Assembly (NCBI GenBank): GCA_902543245.1
Contig: CACBXQ010000004.1
Coordinates: forward strand, 1-64,000
Source of the DNA: an uncultured Pelagibacteraceae bacterium
GTDB lineage: Bacteria > Pseudomonadota > Alphaproteobacteria > Pelagibacterales > Pelagibacteraceae
DNA length: 64,000 nt
Direction of reading: 5' to 3'
In this document: positions 8,001-19,229 of the stretch, one piece after another
Layout: the number at the start of each line of letters is the position of its first letter
How positions within the stretch are numbered: the first letter of the stretch is position 1
The notes under the pieces: model-generated
The model's input: the letters and a program-made list of their open reading frames with translations, nothing else
What the model was told of the DNA's origin: nothing
Databases searched by the model: none
Translations under genes and position numbers: made by a program

Positions 8001-9130
8001 AGATATTTCGGATTTTACTTATTTTTCTTATTTTTTTTAATTCACAAAGCTTTGCTGATGATAATCAAACTATTTACGATAAAATAGATGTTTTTAGTGA
8101 AGTTTTAGAAAAAATTAATAAAGAATACGTAGATGAAGTTAATCAATCTGATGCTATGGACGCAGCTATAAATGGTGTTTTACAATCACTAGATCCCTAT
8201 TCATCTTACATGTCACCTAAAATGTTTGAAAGTATGCAAACAGAAACAAGTGGAAAATTTGGTGGACTTGGTATTGAAGTTGGTATGGAGGCAGGGGTCG
8301 TTAAAGTAATTTCTCCCATAGACAACTCACCAGCATATAGAGCAGGGGTTAAAGCGGGTGATTATATAGTAAAAATAAATAACATTCAGGTACAAGGTAA
8401 AACATTAACAGAAGCTGTTGATTTAATGAGAGGACCAATAGGATCTGAAATTGAAATAACAATTAGAAGAATAGGTAAGAAAAAGTCCTTTGTTTACAAA
8501 ATAAAGAGAGAGGTTATAGAAATAAAATCTGTTAAAGCAAAATATATTGATGAAGAAATTGGATATTTAAGACTTACATCATTTAATGAAAATAGTAGTG
8601 AACAAATAGAAGATAAAATAAAAGAAATTAATCGTAATGAAGGTTTGAAAGCCTACATATTAGATTTAAGAAATAATCCAGGCGGTCTTTTATCTCAAGC
8701 AATTAAAATAACAGATTTTTTTCTAAATGCTGGAGAGATAGTTTCTACAAAAGGAAGAAAATCTTATGAAAATAGAAAATGGTTTGCAAAAAAAGGTGAT
8801 ATTACAAATGGCAAAGCATTAATTGTTTTAATTAATTATGGGTCAGCTTCAGCTTCAGAAATTGTTGCAGGTGCTTTAAAAGATCATAAGAGAGCTATTA
8901 TTATTGGAGAAAATAGTTACGGAAAAGGCTCTGTTCAATCAATATTGCCCTTAAAAAATAATGGTGCAATTAGATTAACAGTTTCAAAATACTATTTACC
9001 ATCAGGAGATTCCATTTCTGAAATTGGTGTTGGTCCAGATATTGAAATTGTGGAAAAGTCAGATGATTTTAGGATTGATACTGATACAGATAACCAGTTA
9101 AAATTTGCTATAAAACTAATCACTGGATAA
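7997..9130 (+). CDS. ctpA: C-terminal processing peptidase, S41 family
   Basis: CtpA is a periplasmic serine protease that trims or degrades exported proteins from their C-termini. With the ATG at 7997, which overlaps the rsfS stop as ATGA, the protein begins with a signal peptide (MKIFRILLIFLIFFNSQSFA). A PDZ domain lies at about 85-165 and the peptidase core follows. The Ser-Lys dyad is Ser285 in GSASASE and Lys310 in SYGKGSVQ. The frame is open upstream to 7961, but that would put a basic stretch before the signal peptide and overlap rsfS by 40 bases. The usual alphaproteobacterial neighbour rppH follows. Confidence 0.94.
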   Translation: MKIFRILLIFLIFFNSQSFADDNQTIYDKIDVFSEVLEKINKEYVDEVNQSDAMDAAINGVLQSLDPYSSYMSPKMFESMQTETSGKFGGLGIEVGMEAGVVKVISPIDNSPAYRAGVKAGDYIVKINNIQVQGKTLTEAVDLMRGPIGSEIEITIRRIGKKKSFVYKIKREVIEIKSVKAKYIDEEIGYLRLTSFNENSSEQIEDKIKEINRNEGLKAYILDLRNNPGGLLSQAIKITDFFLNAGEIVSTKGRKSYENRKWFAKKGDITNGKALIVLINYGSASASEIVAGALKDHKRAIIIGENSYGKGSVQSILPLKNNGAIRLTVSKYYLPSGDSISEIGVGPDIEIVEKSDDFRIDTDTDNQLKFAIKLITG

Positions 9131-9143
9131 AGTTAATTAAATA

Positions 9144-9623
9144 ATGGATAAATTCTCTAAATTGCCTCTTAGAAAAGGTGTTGGAATAGTAGTTTTAAAC
9201 AAAAAAAATGAAATTTTTGTTGCAAAAAGAATAGATAATCCAAAAAATTTCTGGCAAATGCCTCAAGGTGGAATTGATAAGGGAGAAAAAGCTATAGATG
9301 CTGCATATAGGGAACTTTATGAGGAAACTAATATTAAAAATGTTGAATTATTAAAAGAAGTACAAGAAGAATTAACATACATACTGCCTGATAACCTTTT
9401 AGGTATTATATGGAAAGGTCGTTATAAAGGCCAAAAACAAAAGTGGTATATAATGAGATTTATTGGAAACGAAAAAGAGATTAATATTAAAACTGATCAT
9501 CCTGAGTTTTTAGACTGGAAATGGATTAAAGTAGAGGAATTAACTAAAGTAGCTGTGAGTTTTAAGTCACATATTTATAGTCGTCTAAAATCTGAAATTG
9601 AGAATTATTTAATTAATAATTGA
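9144..9623 (+). CDS. rppH: RNA pyrophosphohydrolase (Nudix)
   Basis: RppH removes pyrophosphate from the 5' end of triphosphorylated mRNA and so starts RNase E-dependent decay. The N-terminal YRxGVGIVVLN-like block is present as LRKGVGIVVLN. The Nudix box begins GGIDKGEKAIDAAYRELYEE near residue 41. Its last part reads EETNI, with Asn where Gly is usual, while all catalytic Glu residues are kept. At 159 residues it has family length. Its final 15 bases overlap the 3' end of atpC on the other strand, so the two genes converge without a terminator region between them. Confidence 0.92.
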   Translation: MDKFSKLPLRKGVGIVVLNKKNEIFVAKRIDNPKNFWQMPQGGIDKGEKAIDAAYRELYEETNIKNVELLKEVQEELTYILPDNLLGIIWKGRYKGQKQKWYIMRFIGNEKEINIKTDHPEFLDWKWIKVEELTKVAVSFKSHIYSRLKSEIENYLINN

Positions 9624-10012
9624 TATTGATTTCAAAACTTCAATTTTTTGTTCAATTAAGTATCTTTTTTGATCATCTAGATCATTGTCCTCAGCTTCTT
9701 TTTCTGCATTGTTAATTATTTCAGTAATTGATGTTTTATTTGCTTCAGAAATATCAAATATATTGCTAGTTAAAACTGAAAGACAATTGTTTTTAAATTC
9801 AATTATTCCATCTTCAACATAATATTTTTTCTCCTCAGAGCCTCCCTCTAAAACTTTAAGTACACCTGGTTTTAGAAAAGAAATTATAGATATATGATCC
9901 TTTAAAATGCCCATTTCACCCTCGAAAGCTGGAACCACAACTTCTGTTACATTTTCTTTTATAAGAAATGATTTTTCCGGATTTACAATTTCTAATTTAA
10001 AGGTTTCGCTCA

Positions 10013-10013
<1 letters not shown>
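9609..10013 (-). CDS. atpC: ATP synthase epsilon subunit
   Basis: This is the epsilon subunit of the F1 central stalk, which can inhibit ATP hydrolysis. The 134 residues hold the N-terminal beta sandwich, with VVPAFEGEMGILKDHISIISFLKPG as the conserved block (near 27-51), then a short pair of C-terminal helices. It is the last gene of the atpHAGDC operon. The start overlaps the final base of atpD. Its 3' end overlaps rppH by 15 bases in the opposite direction. Confidence 0.96.
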
Positions 10014-12306
<2,293 letters not shown>

Positions 12307-12315
12307 ATATTTTAT

Positions 12316-13845
12316 TTAATTAAGGTTTTTTTTTAAATTAGTAATTAATTCAATTAATAATTTCTCAGTATCTTCATCTAATTTTCCTGAACTAAGTGAA
12401 TCTATAATTTGTGGCTTTTCAGATTTACATTTTTCAAGGATTTTATTCTCGAATTCAGCTATATCTTTCAGCTCAATATCATCTAAATACCCTTTAACAC
12501 CACAAAACACTGAAATGACTTGTTGCGCAACTGTCATAGGTGAATACTGTTTCTGTTTCAATAATTCAGTAAGCTTAGATCCTCTATTAAGTAATTTTTG
12601 TGTTGATGCATCTAAATCAGAACCAAACTGAGCAAATGCAGCCATTTCTCTATATTGGGCAAGTTCAAGTTTCATTGAGCCAGAAACTTTCTTCATTGCT
12701 TTCGTTTGCGCAGAAGAACCAACTCTAGAAACTGATAAACCAACGTTAATGGCTGGTCTTATACCTTGGTTAAATAATTCTGTTTCGAGAAATATTTGGC
12801 CATCAGTAATGGATATTACATTTGTAGGTATAAATGCAGATACATCACCACCTTGCGTTTCAATAATTGGCAGTGCCGTTAATGATCCTCCACCATGCTC
12901 ATCACTTAATTTTGCAGCTCTTTCTAAAAGTCTGCTGTGTAAGTAAAATACATCACCTGGATATGCTTCTCTACCTGGTGGCCTTCTAAGCAATAATGAC
13001 ATTTGTCTATAAGCTACAGCCTGTTTAGATAAGTCATCATATATAATTAATGCATGCATTCCGTTATCTCTAAAAAATTCACCCATCGCACAACCCGTAT
13101 ATGGAGCTAAAAATTGAAGAGGGGCAGCATCTGATGCTGTCGCCGCAACAATAGTAGTATACTCCATTGCTCCAGCTTCTTCTAAAGTTTTTTCAATTTG
13201 TCTTACGGTAGATCTTTTTTGTCCAACTGCTACATAAACACAATATAACTTCTGTTTTTCGTCTCCAGACTCATTGATTTTTTTTTGGTTTATTATTGCA
13301 TCAATAGCTACTGCTGTTTTTCCAGTTTGTCTATCTCCAATAATAAGCTCTCTCTGTCCTCTTCCTATTGGAACTAAACTATCAATTGATTTTAATCCAG
13401 TTTGCATTGGTTCATTTACAGATTGTCTTGGAATAATACCTGGAGCCTTAACTTCAACTCTGCTTCTTTTTACACTTTTATCTAGAGCACCTTTTCCATC
13501 AATAGGATTTCCTAAACCATCAACAACCCTTCCTAAAAGTTCTTTGCCAACAGGAGTATCCACGATAGCACCTGTTCGCTTAACAGTATCACCCTCCTTC
13601 ACAGATTTATCATCACCAAAAATTACAACTCCAACATTTTCACTTTCTAAGTTTAAAGCCATACCTTTTGATCCATCAGCAAATTCTACCATTTCTCCTG
13701 CTTGGACATTGTCTAATCCATATATTCTTGCTATTCCATCTCCAACAGATAATACTTGCCCAACCTCAGTTACTTCAGCTTTATCTCCAAATTTTTTTAT
13801 TTGTTCTTTTAGTATCTTTGTTACTTCTGAAGGATTTATTTCCAT
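12316..13845 (-). CDS. atpA: ATP synthase alpha subunit
   Basis: The alpha subunit carries the non-catalytic nucleotide sites of F1. The P-loop GDRQTGKT is at 170-177; VGQKRSTV and the conserved region [18 protein letters not shown] near residue 366 follow. The length of 509 residues is normal. The start lies one base from the atpH stop. A 202-residue reading frame on the opposite strand is an antisense shadow of this gene. Confidence 0.99.
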   Translation of the reverse strand: MEINPSEVTKILKEQIKKFGDKAEVTEVGQVLSVGDGIARIYGLDNVQAGEMVEFADGSKGMALNLESENVGVVIFGDDKSVKEGDTVKRTGAIVDTPVGKELLGRVVDGLGNPIDGKGALDKSVKRSRVEVKAPGIIPRQSVNEPMQTGLKSIDSLVPIGRGQRELIIGDRQTGKTAVAIDAIINQKKINESGDEKQKLYCVYVAVGQKRSTVRQIEKTLEEAGAMEYTTIVAATASDAAPLQFLAPYTGCAMGEFFRDNGMHALIIYDDLSKQAVAYRQMSLLLRRPPGREAYPGDVFYLHSRLLERAAKLSDEHGGGSLTALPIIETQGGDVSAFIPTNVISITDGQIFLETELFNQGIRPAINVGLSVSRVGSSAQTKAMKKVSGSMKLELAQYREMAAFAQFGSDLDASTQKLLNRGSKLTELLKQKQYSPMTVAQQVISVFCGVKGYLDDIELKDIAEFENKILEKCKSEKPQIIDSLSSGKLDEDTEKLLIELITNLKKNLN

Positions 13846-13846
13846 A

Positions 13847-14404
13847 TTATGCCTCTATCATTCCTTTTTCTATTTGTTTTAATTTATTTTTTATTGACGT
13901 ATCAACCATAGTACTTCCAACTTTCATTACTAAACCACCAATTAAAGTCTCGTCATATAAATAATCTAATTTTATTTTTGATTTTAGGTTTTCTTCAAGT
14001 TCTTTTTTTATATTAATAATTTGATTTTCATCAAGTTTTTTAGCAGATGACAATTGAGCTTTAATTTCTCCTCTTTTTTTAGAACATAAATCTACAAAAC
14101 CACTTAAAATTTTTTCCATAAAAAAGAATCTTCTTTTTGAAACTAAAAAATTTAAAAATTTCATAAATAAAGCATTTAAATTATATTTTTGTCCAATAGA
14201 ACTTAAAACGATAGAAATTTCATTTTGTTTGTTTGTAGGATCTTTAATTAGAGAATTAAATTCATCACTTTCAGAAATTAATTTTAAAAAAGCCATGGAA
14301 TTATTTTCTATTTCTTCAATCTGACCAATTTCATCTGCTAACTCATATAAAGCTAACGAATATCTGCTGGCAGAAGTATCTGAAAAATCTGAAGAGTTAC
14401 TCAA
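13847..14404 (-). CDS. atpH: ATP synthase delta subunit
   Basis: The delta subunit joins F1 to the peripheral stalk. It is 185 residues long, with the N-terminal helical domain starting [14 protein letters not shown] and a C-terminal region ending with [21 protein letters not shown], the best-conserved part of the family ([13 protein letters not shown]). It is the first gene of atpHAGDC, downstream of priA, which is a frequent alphaproteobacterial order. A candidate promoter lies in the 107-base gap before it. Confidence 0.95.
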   Translation of the reverse strand: MSNSSDFSDTSASRYSLALYELADEIGQIEEIENNSMAFLKLISESDEFNSLIKDPTNKQNEISIVLSSIGQKYNLNALFMKFLNFLVSKRRFFFMEKILSGFVDLCSKKRGEIKAQLSSAKKLDENQIINIKKELEENLKSKIKLDYLYDETLIGGLVMKVGSTMVDTSIKNKLKQIEKGMIEA

Positions 14405-14432
14405 TTTTTTATCCTATACAAATTGACGATTA

Positions 14433-14462
14433 ATTAAATTTTGAAATTAAGTAGCACATCAA
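14433..14462 (-). promoter_or_regulatory. Candidate promoter of atpHAGDC
   Basis: On the minus strand TTGATG (14462-14457) and TTTAAT (14438-14433) are separated by 18 bases, placing a start about 25 bases before atpH. Both boxes deviate from consensus, so this is a plausible rather than firm call. The 107-base gap between priA and atpH holds nothing else I recognise. Confidence 0.4.
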
Positions 14463-14511
14463 TCTTTTCTCTTCAAGTGGGACATATTAAAAAAATGTCT
14501 ATTTTTCACAA

Positions 14512-16473
14512 TTAATTGAAGCTAATTGGGTCAACATCAACTGACAGTTTTATTTTCTTAGAAAATTTAAAATCATTAAGGGTTTTAGCTAAAAATTTTT
14601 GTATTTTATAAGATTTACTAGCTCTAATAAGTAATCTGTTTCTATATTTTTTTTTAATTTTATAGATTGGTGCATTAACTGGACCTAAAATTTCTGCTTT
14701 TAAATTTCGTTTAAGAACCTTTTGTAATTTTAAAGACTCTTCATCTAATGTTTTTTCATCCTCAGAGCTTAAGATGATTGAAATAAATCTTTGGAATGGA
14801 GGAAGATTATTTAATTTTCTTAAATTTAATTCTTTTTCTAAATAATTATAAGGATCAGAACTTGTTATGTCATTTAATTTTTCCTTATTCATAATTAGTG
14901 TTTGAAAATAAATATTTGAAGCTTTTCCAGTTCTACCAGCTCTACCAGCTAATTGATGATAAAGTTGAAGATTTTTTTCACCTGATCTTAAATCATGACC
15001 TTGTGATGACAAATCAATATCAAGTACGATTATACAATTTAGATTTGGAAAATGAAAACCTTTTGAAATTAATTGTGTTCCAACTAATATTTTAATTTTA
15101 TTATTAGAAATATTTTCTAAAATACCCGATGAATTTTTTTTGTTCATGGTATCACTAGAAAATATAGACGCTTTAAATTTTGGGAATAAAGTATTGACCT
15201 CATCCAAAACCTTTTCAACACCTGGTCCAGTAAAAATAAATTTACAACTTCCACTGATATTATTCTCACATTCTCTTTTCAACTCGTGTTTGGTACCACA
15301 ATAATGGCATAAAAGTTTTTTTATGTTTTTATGGTAAACTAAATTTATAGAACAATTTTTACACACAAATGATTTGAAACAGTTTTTACAAATAACATTT
15401 GGTGAATAACCTCTTCTGTTCAAAAAAAACAGCACTTGATCACCTTTTTCAAGATGATAATTTACTTTTTCAAAAGTTTTTGATGATATCCATGATTTAT
15501 TAACGAGTTTAAATTTATTTAAATCAATTATTTCACAAGATGGCAATGATGCATTTTTAAATCTATTTAATAATCTTGAATGAGAGTATTTTTTTTTTAT
15601 AACATTTGAATAAGTTTCTATTGATGGAACAGCTGTAACTAAATTTATTGGAATATTTTCGAATGAAGCTCTCGAAACTGCCATATCACGTGCATTATAA
15701 ATAACTCCTTCATCTTGTTTGTAGGATTGATCATGTTCTTCATCAACAACAATAAGCCCAAGTTTTTTAAATGGAAGAAATAAAGAAGATCTTGCACCAA
15801 TTACAACTTTAATCTTATTTGATGCTAATCCACTCCATATTATTTTTTTGTTTTTTTTTGTTATACCTGAATGCCAGATTGCGGGTTTAAAACCGAAAAA
15901 CTCAATAAATTTTTTTTCGAATTCGCTTGTAAGCCCTATTTCTGGCAATAAGATTAAAGCTTGTTTATCCTGATCAATCTTATCTTTTATAAGATTGAAA
16001 TACACTAAAGTCTTTCCAGAACCTGTTGCTCCTTGTAATAAATGTACATTAAATTTTTCATTTAAACGCGAAACTTCTAAGTATGTTTTCTTTTGACTTT
16101 CATTTAATTGGTAATTTATCGAAGGTAATATTTCATTAAATTTTTTGTATTCATTTTTTTTAAAATTTACTATTGCTTCTCCACTCAATAAGTGAAGTTT
16201 TAATGACATGCCTTTAGGAATTAAATTATAATCAGAAAACCAATTTAAAAAATTGATTGTTTTTTTAGAAAGTGGGTTAATATCTAACCTACTTGATATT
16301 TTTTTTGTTAAAAAATTTTTATTGTTCTGTTTTTCAAAATGATCCCAAACTATGCCTGTTAAACTTGATTTTCCAAATGGGACCATCACATAATCACCAA
16401 TTCCTAAATTTAGATCAGTTTCATAGGTAAATGGATGATTAAATATATTTGGTATTAGAACGGGAATTTTCAT
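14512..16473 (-). CDS. priA: Primosomal protein N' (replication restart helicase)
   Basis: PriA recognises stalled forks and reloads the replicative helicase. The N-terminal DNA-binding domain is followed by the helicase core: P-loop GATGSGKT at 148-155, VVDEEHDQSYKQ near 242, and TQLISKGFHFPN and QLAGRAGRTGK further on. A zinc-binding insert contains CKNCFKSFVCKNC and LCHYCG. The last cysteine pair is spaced C-x7-C (RECENNISGSCKF) instead of the usual C-x2-C, and the following GxGTE motif reads GPGVE. At 653 residues it is shorter than the roughly 730-residue enterobacterial protein. It ends 20 bases downstream of the lpdA stop region and precedes the atp operon. Confidence 0.95.
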   Translation of the reverse strand: MKIPVLIPNIFNHPFTYETDLNLGIGDYVMVPFGKSSLTGIVWDHFEKQNNKNFLTKKISSRLDINPLSKKTINFLNWFSDYNLIPKGMSLKLHLLSGEAIVNFKKNEYKKFNEILPSINYQLNESQKKTYLEVSRLNEKFNVHLLQGATGSGKTLVYFNLIKDKIDQDKQALILLPEIGLTSEFEKKFIEFFGFKPAIWHSGITKKNKKIIWSGLASNKIKVVIGARSSLFLPFKKLGLIVVDEEHDQSYKQDEGVIYNARDMAVSRASFENIPINLVTAVPSIETYSNVIKKKYSHSRLLNRFKNASLPSCEIIDLNKFKLVNKSWISSKTFEKVNYHLEKGDQVLFFLNRRGYSPNVICKNCFKSFVCKNCSINLVYHKNIKKLLCHYCGTKHELKRECENNISGSCKFIFTGPGVEKVLDEVNTLFPKFKASIFSSDTMNKKNSSGILENISNNKIKILVGTQLISKGFHFPNLNCIIVLDIDLSSQGHDLRSGEKNLQLYHQLAGRAGRTGKASNIYFQTLIMNKEKLNDITSSDPYNYLEKELNLRKLNNLPPFQRFISIILSSEDEKTLDEESLKLQKVLKRNLKAEILGPVNAPIYKIKKKYRNRLLIRASKSYKIQKFLAKTLNDFKFSKKIKLSVDVDPISFN

Positions 16474-16493
16474 ATTTAATTTATGAAAATATA

Positions 16494-17894
16494 TTACGAG
16501 TGAATCTGTCTTTTTTCTACCGCTAATGCTGCTTCTTTTACGGCCTCAGAAAATGTTGGGTGGGCATGACAAGTTCTTGCAATATCCTCTGAACTGGATC
16601 CAAACTCCATCGCAACTGAAACTTCAGCAATAATTTCACCGGCATGAGGACCTATTATATGGACACCAAGGACTTTATCTGTTTTGCTATCGGCAAGTAT
16701 CTTTACAAATCCCTCTGTATCATTAATTGCTTTAGCTCTAGAATTTGCCATAAAAGGAAATTTTCCAACTTTGTATGATTGACCTTTCGACACTAGGTCT
16801 TCTTCCGTTTTTCCTACAGATGCAACCTCTGGTGATGTATAAATTACTGATGGTATGATATCATAATTAACATGACCAGACTGACCAGCGATTATTTCTG
16901 CAACCGCAATCCCTTCTTCCTCAGCTTTATGTGCCAACATTGGTCCAGATATAACATCTCCTATAGCAAAAATATTCTTAACACTAGTTTCATAATTATT
17001 TTGTACACTTATTGATCCCTTTTTATCAAGTTTAACACCTATTTTATCTAATTGAAGACTCTCTGTATTTGGTTTTCTGCCTATAGAAATGAGAACTTTA
17101 TCTGCTTCTAAGATATTGTTTTTCCCATCTTTGTTGGTTGTTTCAAGTTTTACAGAATTACTTAATTTTAAAATTTTATTTACTTTTGTCTCAAGTGAAA
17201 ATTTAATTCCTTGCTTGGCCAAAATTTTCATAAACTCATTTGAGATTTCACGATCCATACCAGATGTAATATGATCCATAAATTCTATGACATGTACTTC
17301 TGAGCCTAATCTTGACCAAACTGATCCCATCTCTAAACCAATATAACCACCTCCGACTATAATTAGCTTTTTTGGTACACTTTCTAAATTGAGAACTCCA
17401 GTGGACGAAAGTATTAATTTTTCATCAAATTTAGACCCTGGAAATTGTGTAGGTTTTGAGCCAGAGCTAATTACCGTACTTTTTGTTTTAATAATAGTTT
17501 CTTTTTTTTTGTCATCAATTAGAGATATTTCGTTTTTACTTTTAAAAGATCCTGTGCCTTTGAAATAAGAAACTTTGTTTTTTTTTAGAAGAAATGCAAC
17601 TCCTTTTGTCAGAGTCTCTACTGAATTATTTTTATTTTCCATCATTTTATTTAAATTTAATTTTAAATTATCTATTTCAATACCAATTTTATGAAAATTT
17701 TTTGCTCTGTAGAAATTTTCAGATAAATTTAATAAATTTTTAGATGGTATGCAGCCTACATTCAAACATGTTCCACCAAGGGATCCTCTAGACTCAATAC
17801 ATGCAGTTTTGAGACCTAGTTGAGATAAGCGAATAGCACAAACATATCCACCAGGACCTCCACCAATTACAACTACATCAAAATTATTATCCAT
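16494..17894 (-). CDS. lpdA: Dihydrolipoamide dehydrogenase (E3)
   Basis: E3 reoxidises the dihydrolipoyl group of the 2-oxoglutarate dehydrogenase complex and passes electrons to NAD. The FAD-binding GGGPGG is at 11-16. The redox disulfide is Cys43-Cys48 in GGTCLNVGCIPSK. The NAD motif GGGYIGLEMG is near 181 and the catalytic HAHPTFSEA near the C-terminus. The length of 466 residues is normal. It is directly downstream of sucB, so this copy most likely serves the 2-oxoglutarate complex, though E3 may be shared with other complexes. Confidence 0.97.
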   Translation of the reverse strand: MDNNFDVVVIGGGPGGYVCAIRLSQLGLKTACIESRGSLGGTCLNVGCIPSKNLLNLSENFYRAKNFHKIGIEIDNLKLNLNKMMENKNNSVETLTKGVAFLLKKNKVSYFKGTGSFKSKNEISLIDDKKKETIIKTKSTVISSGSKPTQFPGSKFDEKLILSSTGVLNLESVPKKLIIVGGGYIGLEMGSVWSRLGSEVHVIEFMDHITSGMDREISNEFMKILAKQGIKFSLETKVNKILKLSNSVKLETTNKDGKNNILEADKVLISIGRKPNTESLQLDKIGVKLDKKGSISVQNNYETSVKNIFAIGDVISGPMLAHKAEEEGIAVAEIIAGQSGHVNYDIIPSVIYTSPEVASVGKTEEDLVSKGQSYKVGKFPFMANSRAKAINDTEGFVKILADSKTDKVLGVHIIGPHAGEIIAEVSVAMEFGSSSEDIARTCHAHPTFSEAVKEAALAVEKRQIHS

Positions 17895-19229
17895 TTATAA
17901 ATCTAAAAAAAGACCCCTAGGATCTTCTAAATTTTCTTTTACAAGTTTTAAAAAAGATACAGCTTCTTTTCCGTCTATTATTCTGTGATCATAAGATAAA
18001 GCAAGATACATTATTGGTCTAATTTGTATTTCGTCATTAATTACAACTGGTCTTTTCACGATATTATGCATTCCTAAAACTCCTGATTGTGGCTGATTTA
18101 GAATTGGAGTTGATAACATTGAACCATATATTCCTCCATTACTTATGGTAAAAGTTCCTCCTTGAAGATCTTCAATTGAAAGTTTGCCACTTCTAGCTTT
18201 TTCAGAAAGTTTTAATATATTTTTTTCAATATCTGCAAAAGATAATTCATCAGCATTTCTGATAACAGGAACAACCAGACCTTTATCTGTCCCAACAGCA
18301 AAGCTTAAATTATAATAATTTTTATAAATTATTTCATCATTTTCAATCTCTGCATTTATCGCAGGATATGACCTAAGACCATTTACACATGCTTTTATAA
18401 AAAATGACATGTATCCAAGTTTAATACCAAACTTTGTCTTAAAATTTTCCTGATATTTTGCTCTGATGTCATTAATCATTGACATATCAACTTCATTAAA
18501 GGTGGTTAGCATAGCTGCGTTCTCTTGTGCTTCTTTTAATCTCTTGGCTATAGTTAGTCGAAGTCTAGTCATTTTTATTCGTTCTTCTTCACCATAATCA
18601 ATTTTTCTTTGATTAGGTTTTGGTTTTATATTCATTAAGTTAATAAGATCACCTTTTAATATACGTCCCTCTTTACCTGATCCTTTAATTTTTTTTACAT
18701 CAATATTATTTTCATTAACTATTTTTCTTACAGCAGGGGATAGCGAGCCATTTGAAGTAATTACCTCCTCATCAACAACTTCATCTGTTAAAATAAGTGG
18801 TTTTTCCTCATCCTTTAAAATAACTGGCTCTTCTTTGACAATACTTCTATTCTCATTTAAAAATTTAGTAGATATTACATCATTATCATTTTTCGAATAT
18901 TCTTCAGCCTCCTCAATTATTTTTTCAGTGGCTGATGGCACTTCTTCTTTTGGTTGTATTTTTTTTATTGTATGTTTTGTCTCTATAAGATCATTTTCTT
19001 TAACACTTCCAAGTGTTGTTCCTACTTCTATTGTTGCTCCATCCTTAACGTTTATTTCCTCTAATATACCAGTAACAGGAGATGGCACCTCAAGGTTAAC
19101 CTTATCAGTTTCTAATTCTACAATTGGTTCGTCAGCCTCAACAGTATCGCCAACTTTTTTAATCCATTTTGCAACTGTCGCTTCTGTTATACTTTCACCT
19201 AATGCTGGTACAATTACTTTTTCACTCAT
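17895..19229 (-). CDS. sucB: Dihydrolipoamide succinyltransferase (E2 of 2-oxoglutarate dehydrogenase)
   Basis: E2 transfers the succinyl group to CoA. One lipoyl domain occupies residues 1-75, with the lipoylated Lys43 in [10 protein letters not shown] variable acidic linker follows, then an E3-binding domain (about 163-197, [13 protein letters not shown] and [10 protein letters not shown]). The catalytic domain ends with SYDHRIIDG, His415. The length of 444 residues fits one lipoyl domain. The start overlaps the sucA end by 8 bases, which implies coupled translation. Confidence 0.97.
   Translation of the reverse strand: MSEKVIVPALGESITEATVAKWIKKVGDTVEADEPIVELETDKVNLEVPSPVTGILEEINVKDGATIEVGTTLGSVKENDLIETKHTIKKIQPKEEVPSATEKIIEEAEEYSKNDNDVISTKFLNENRSIVKEEPVILKDEEKPLILTDEVVDEEVITSNGSLSPAVRKIVNENNIDVKKIKGSGKEGRILKGDLINLMNIKPKPNQRKIDYGEEERIKMTRLRLTIAKRLKEAQENAAMLTTFNEVDMSMINDIRAKYQENFKTKFGIKLGYMSFFIKACVNGLRSYPAINAEIENDEIIYKNYYNLSFAVGTDKGLVVPVIRNADELSFADIEKNILKLSEKARSGKLSIEDLQGGTFTISNGGIYGSMLSTPILNQPQSGVLGMHNIVKRPVVINDEIQIRPIMYLALSYDHRIIDGKEAVSFLKLVKENLEDPRGLFLDL

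Noticed and set aside
13274..13882. A 202-residue reading frame on the plus strand
   Set aside because: It is antisense to atpA, with composition expected from the complement of a conserved gene and no recognisable domain.
14405..14511. Small hairpin GACAT/ATGTC between priA and atpH as terminator
   Set aside because: The stem is only five pairs and has no clear T-run in the priA direction.
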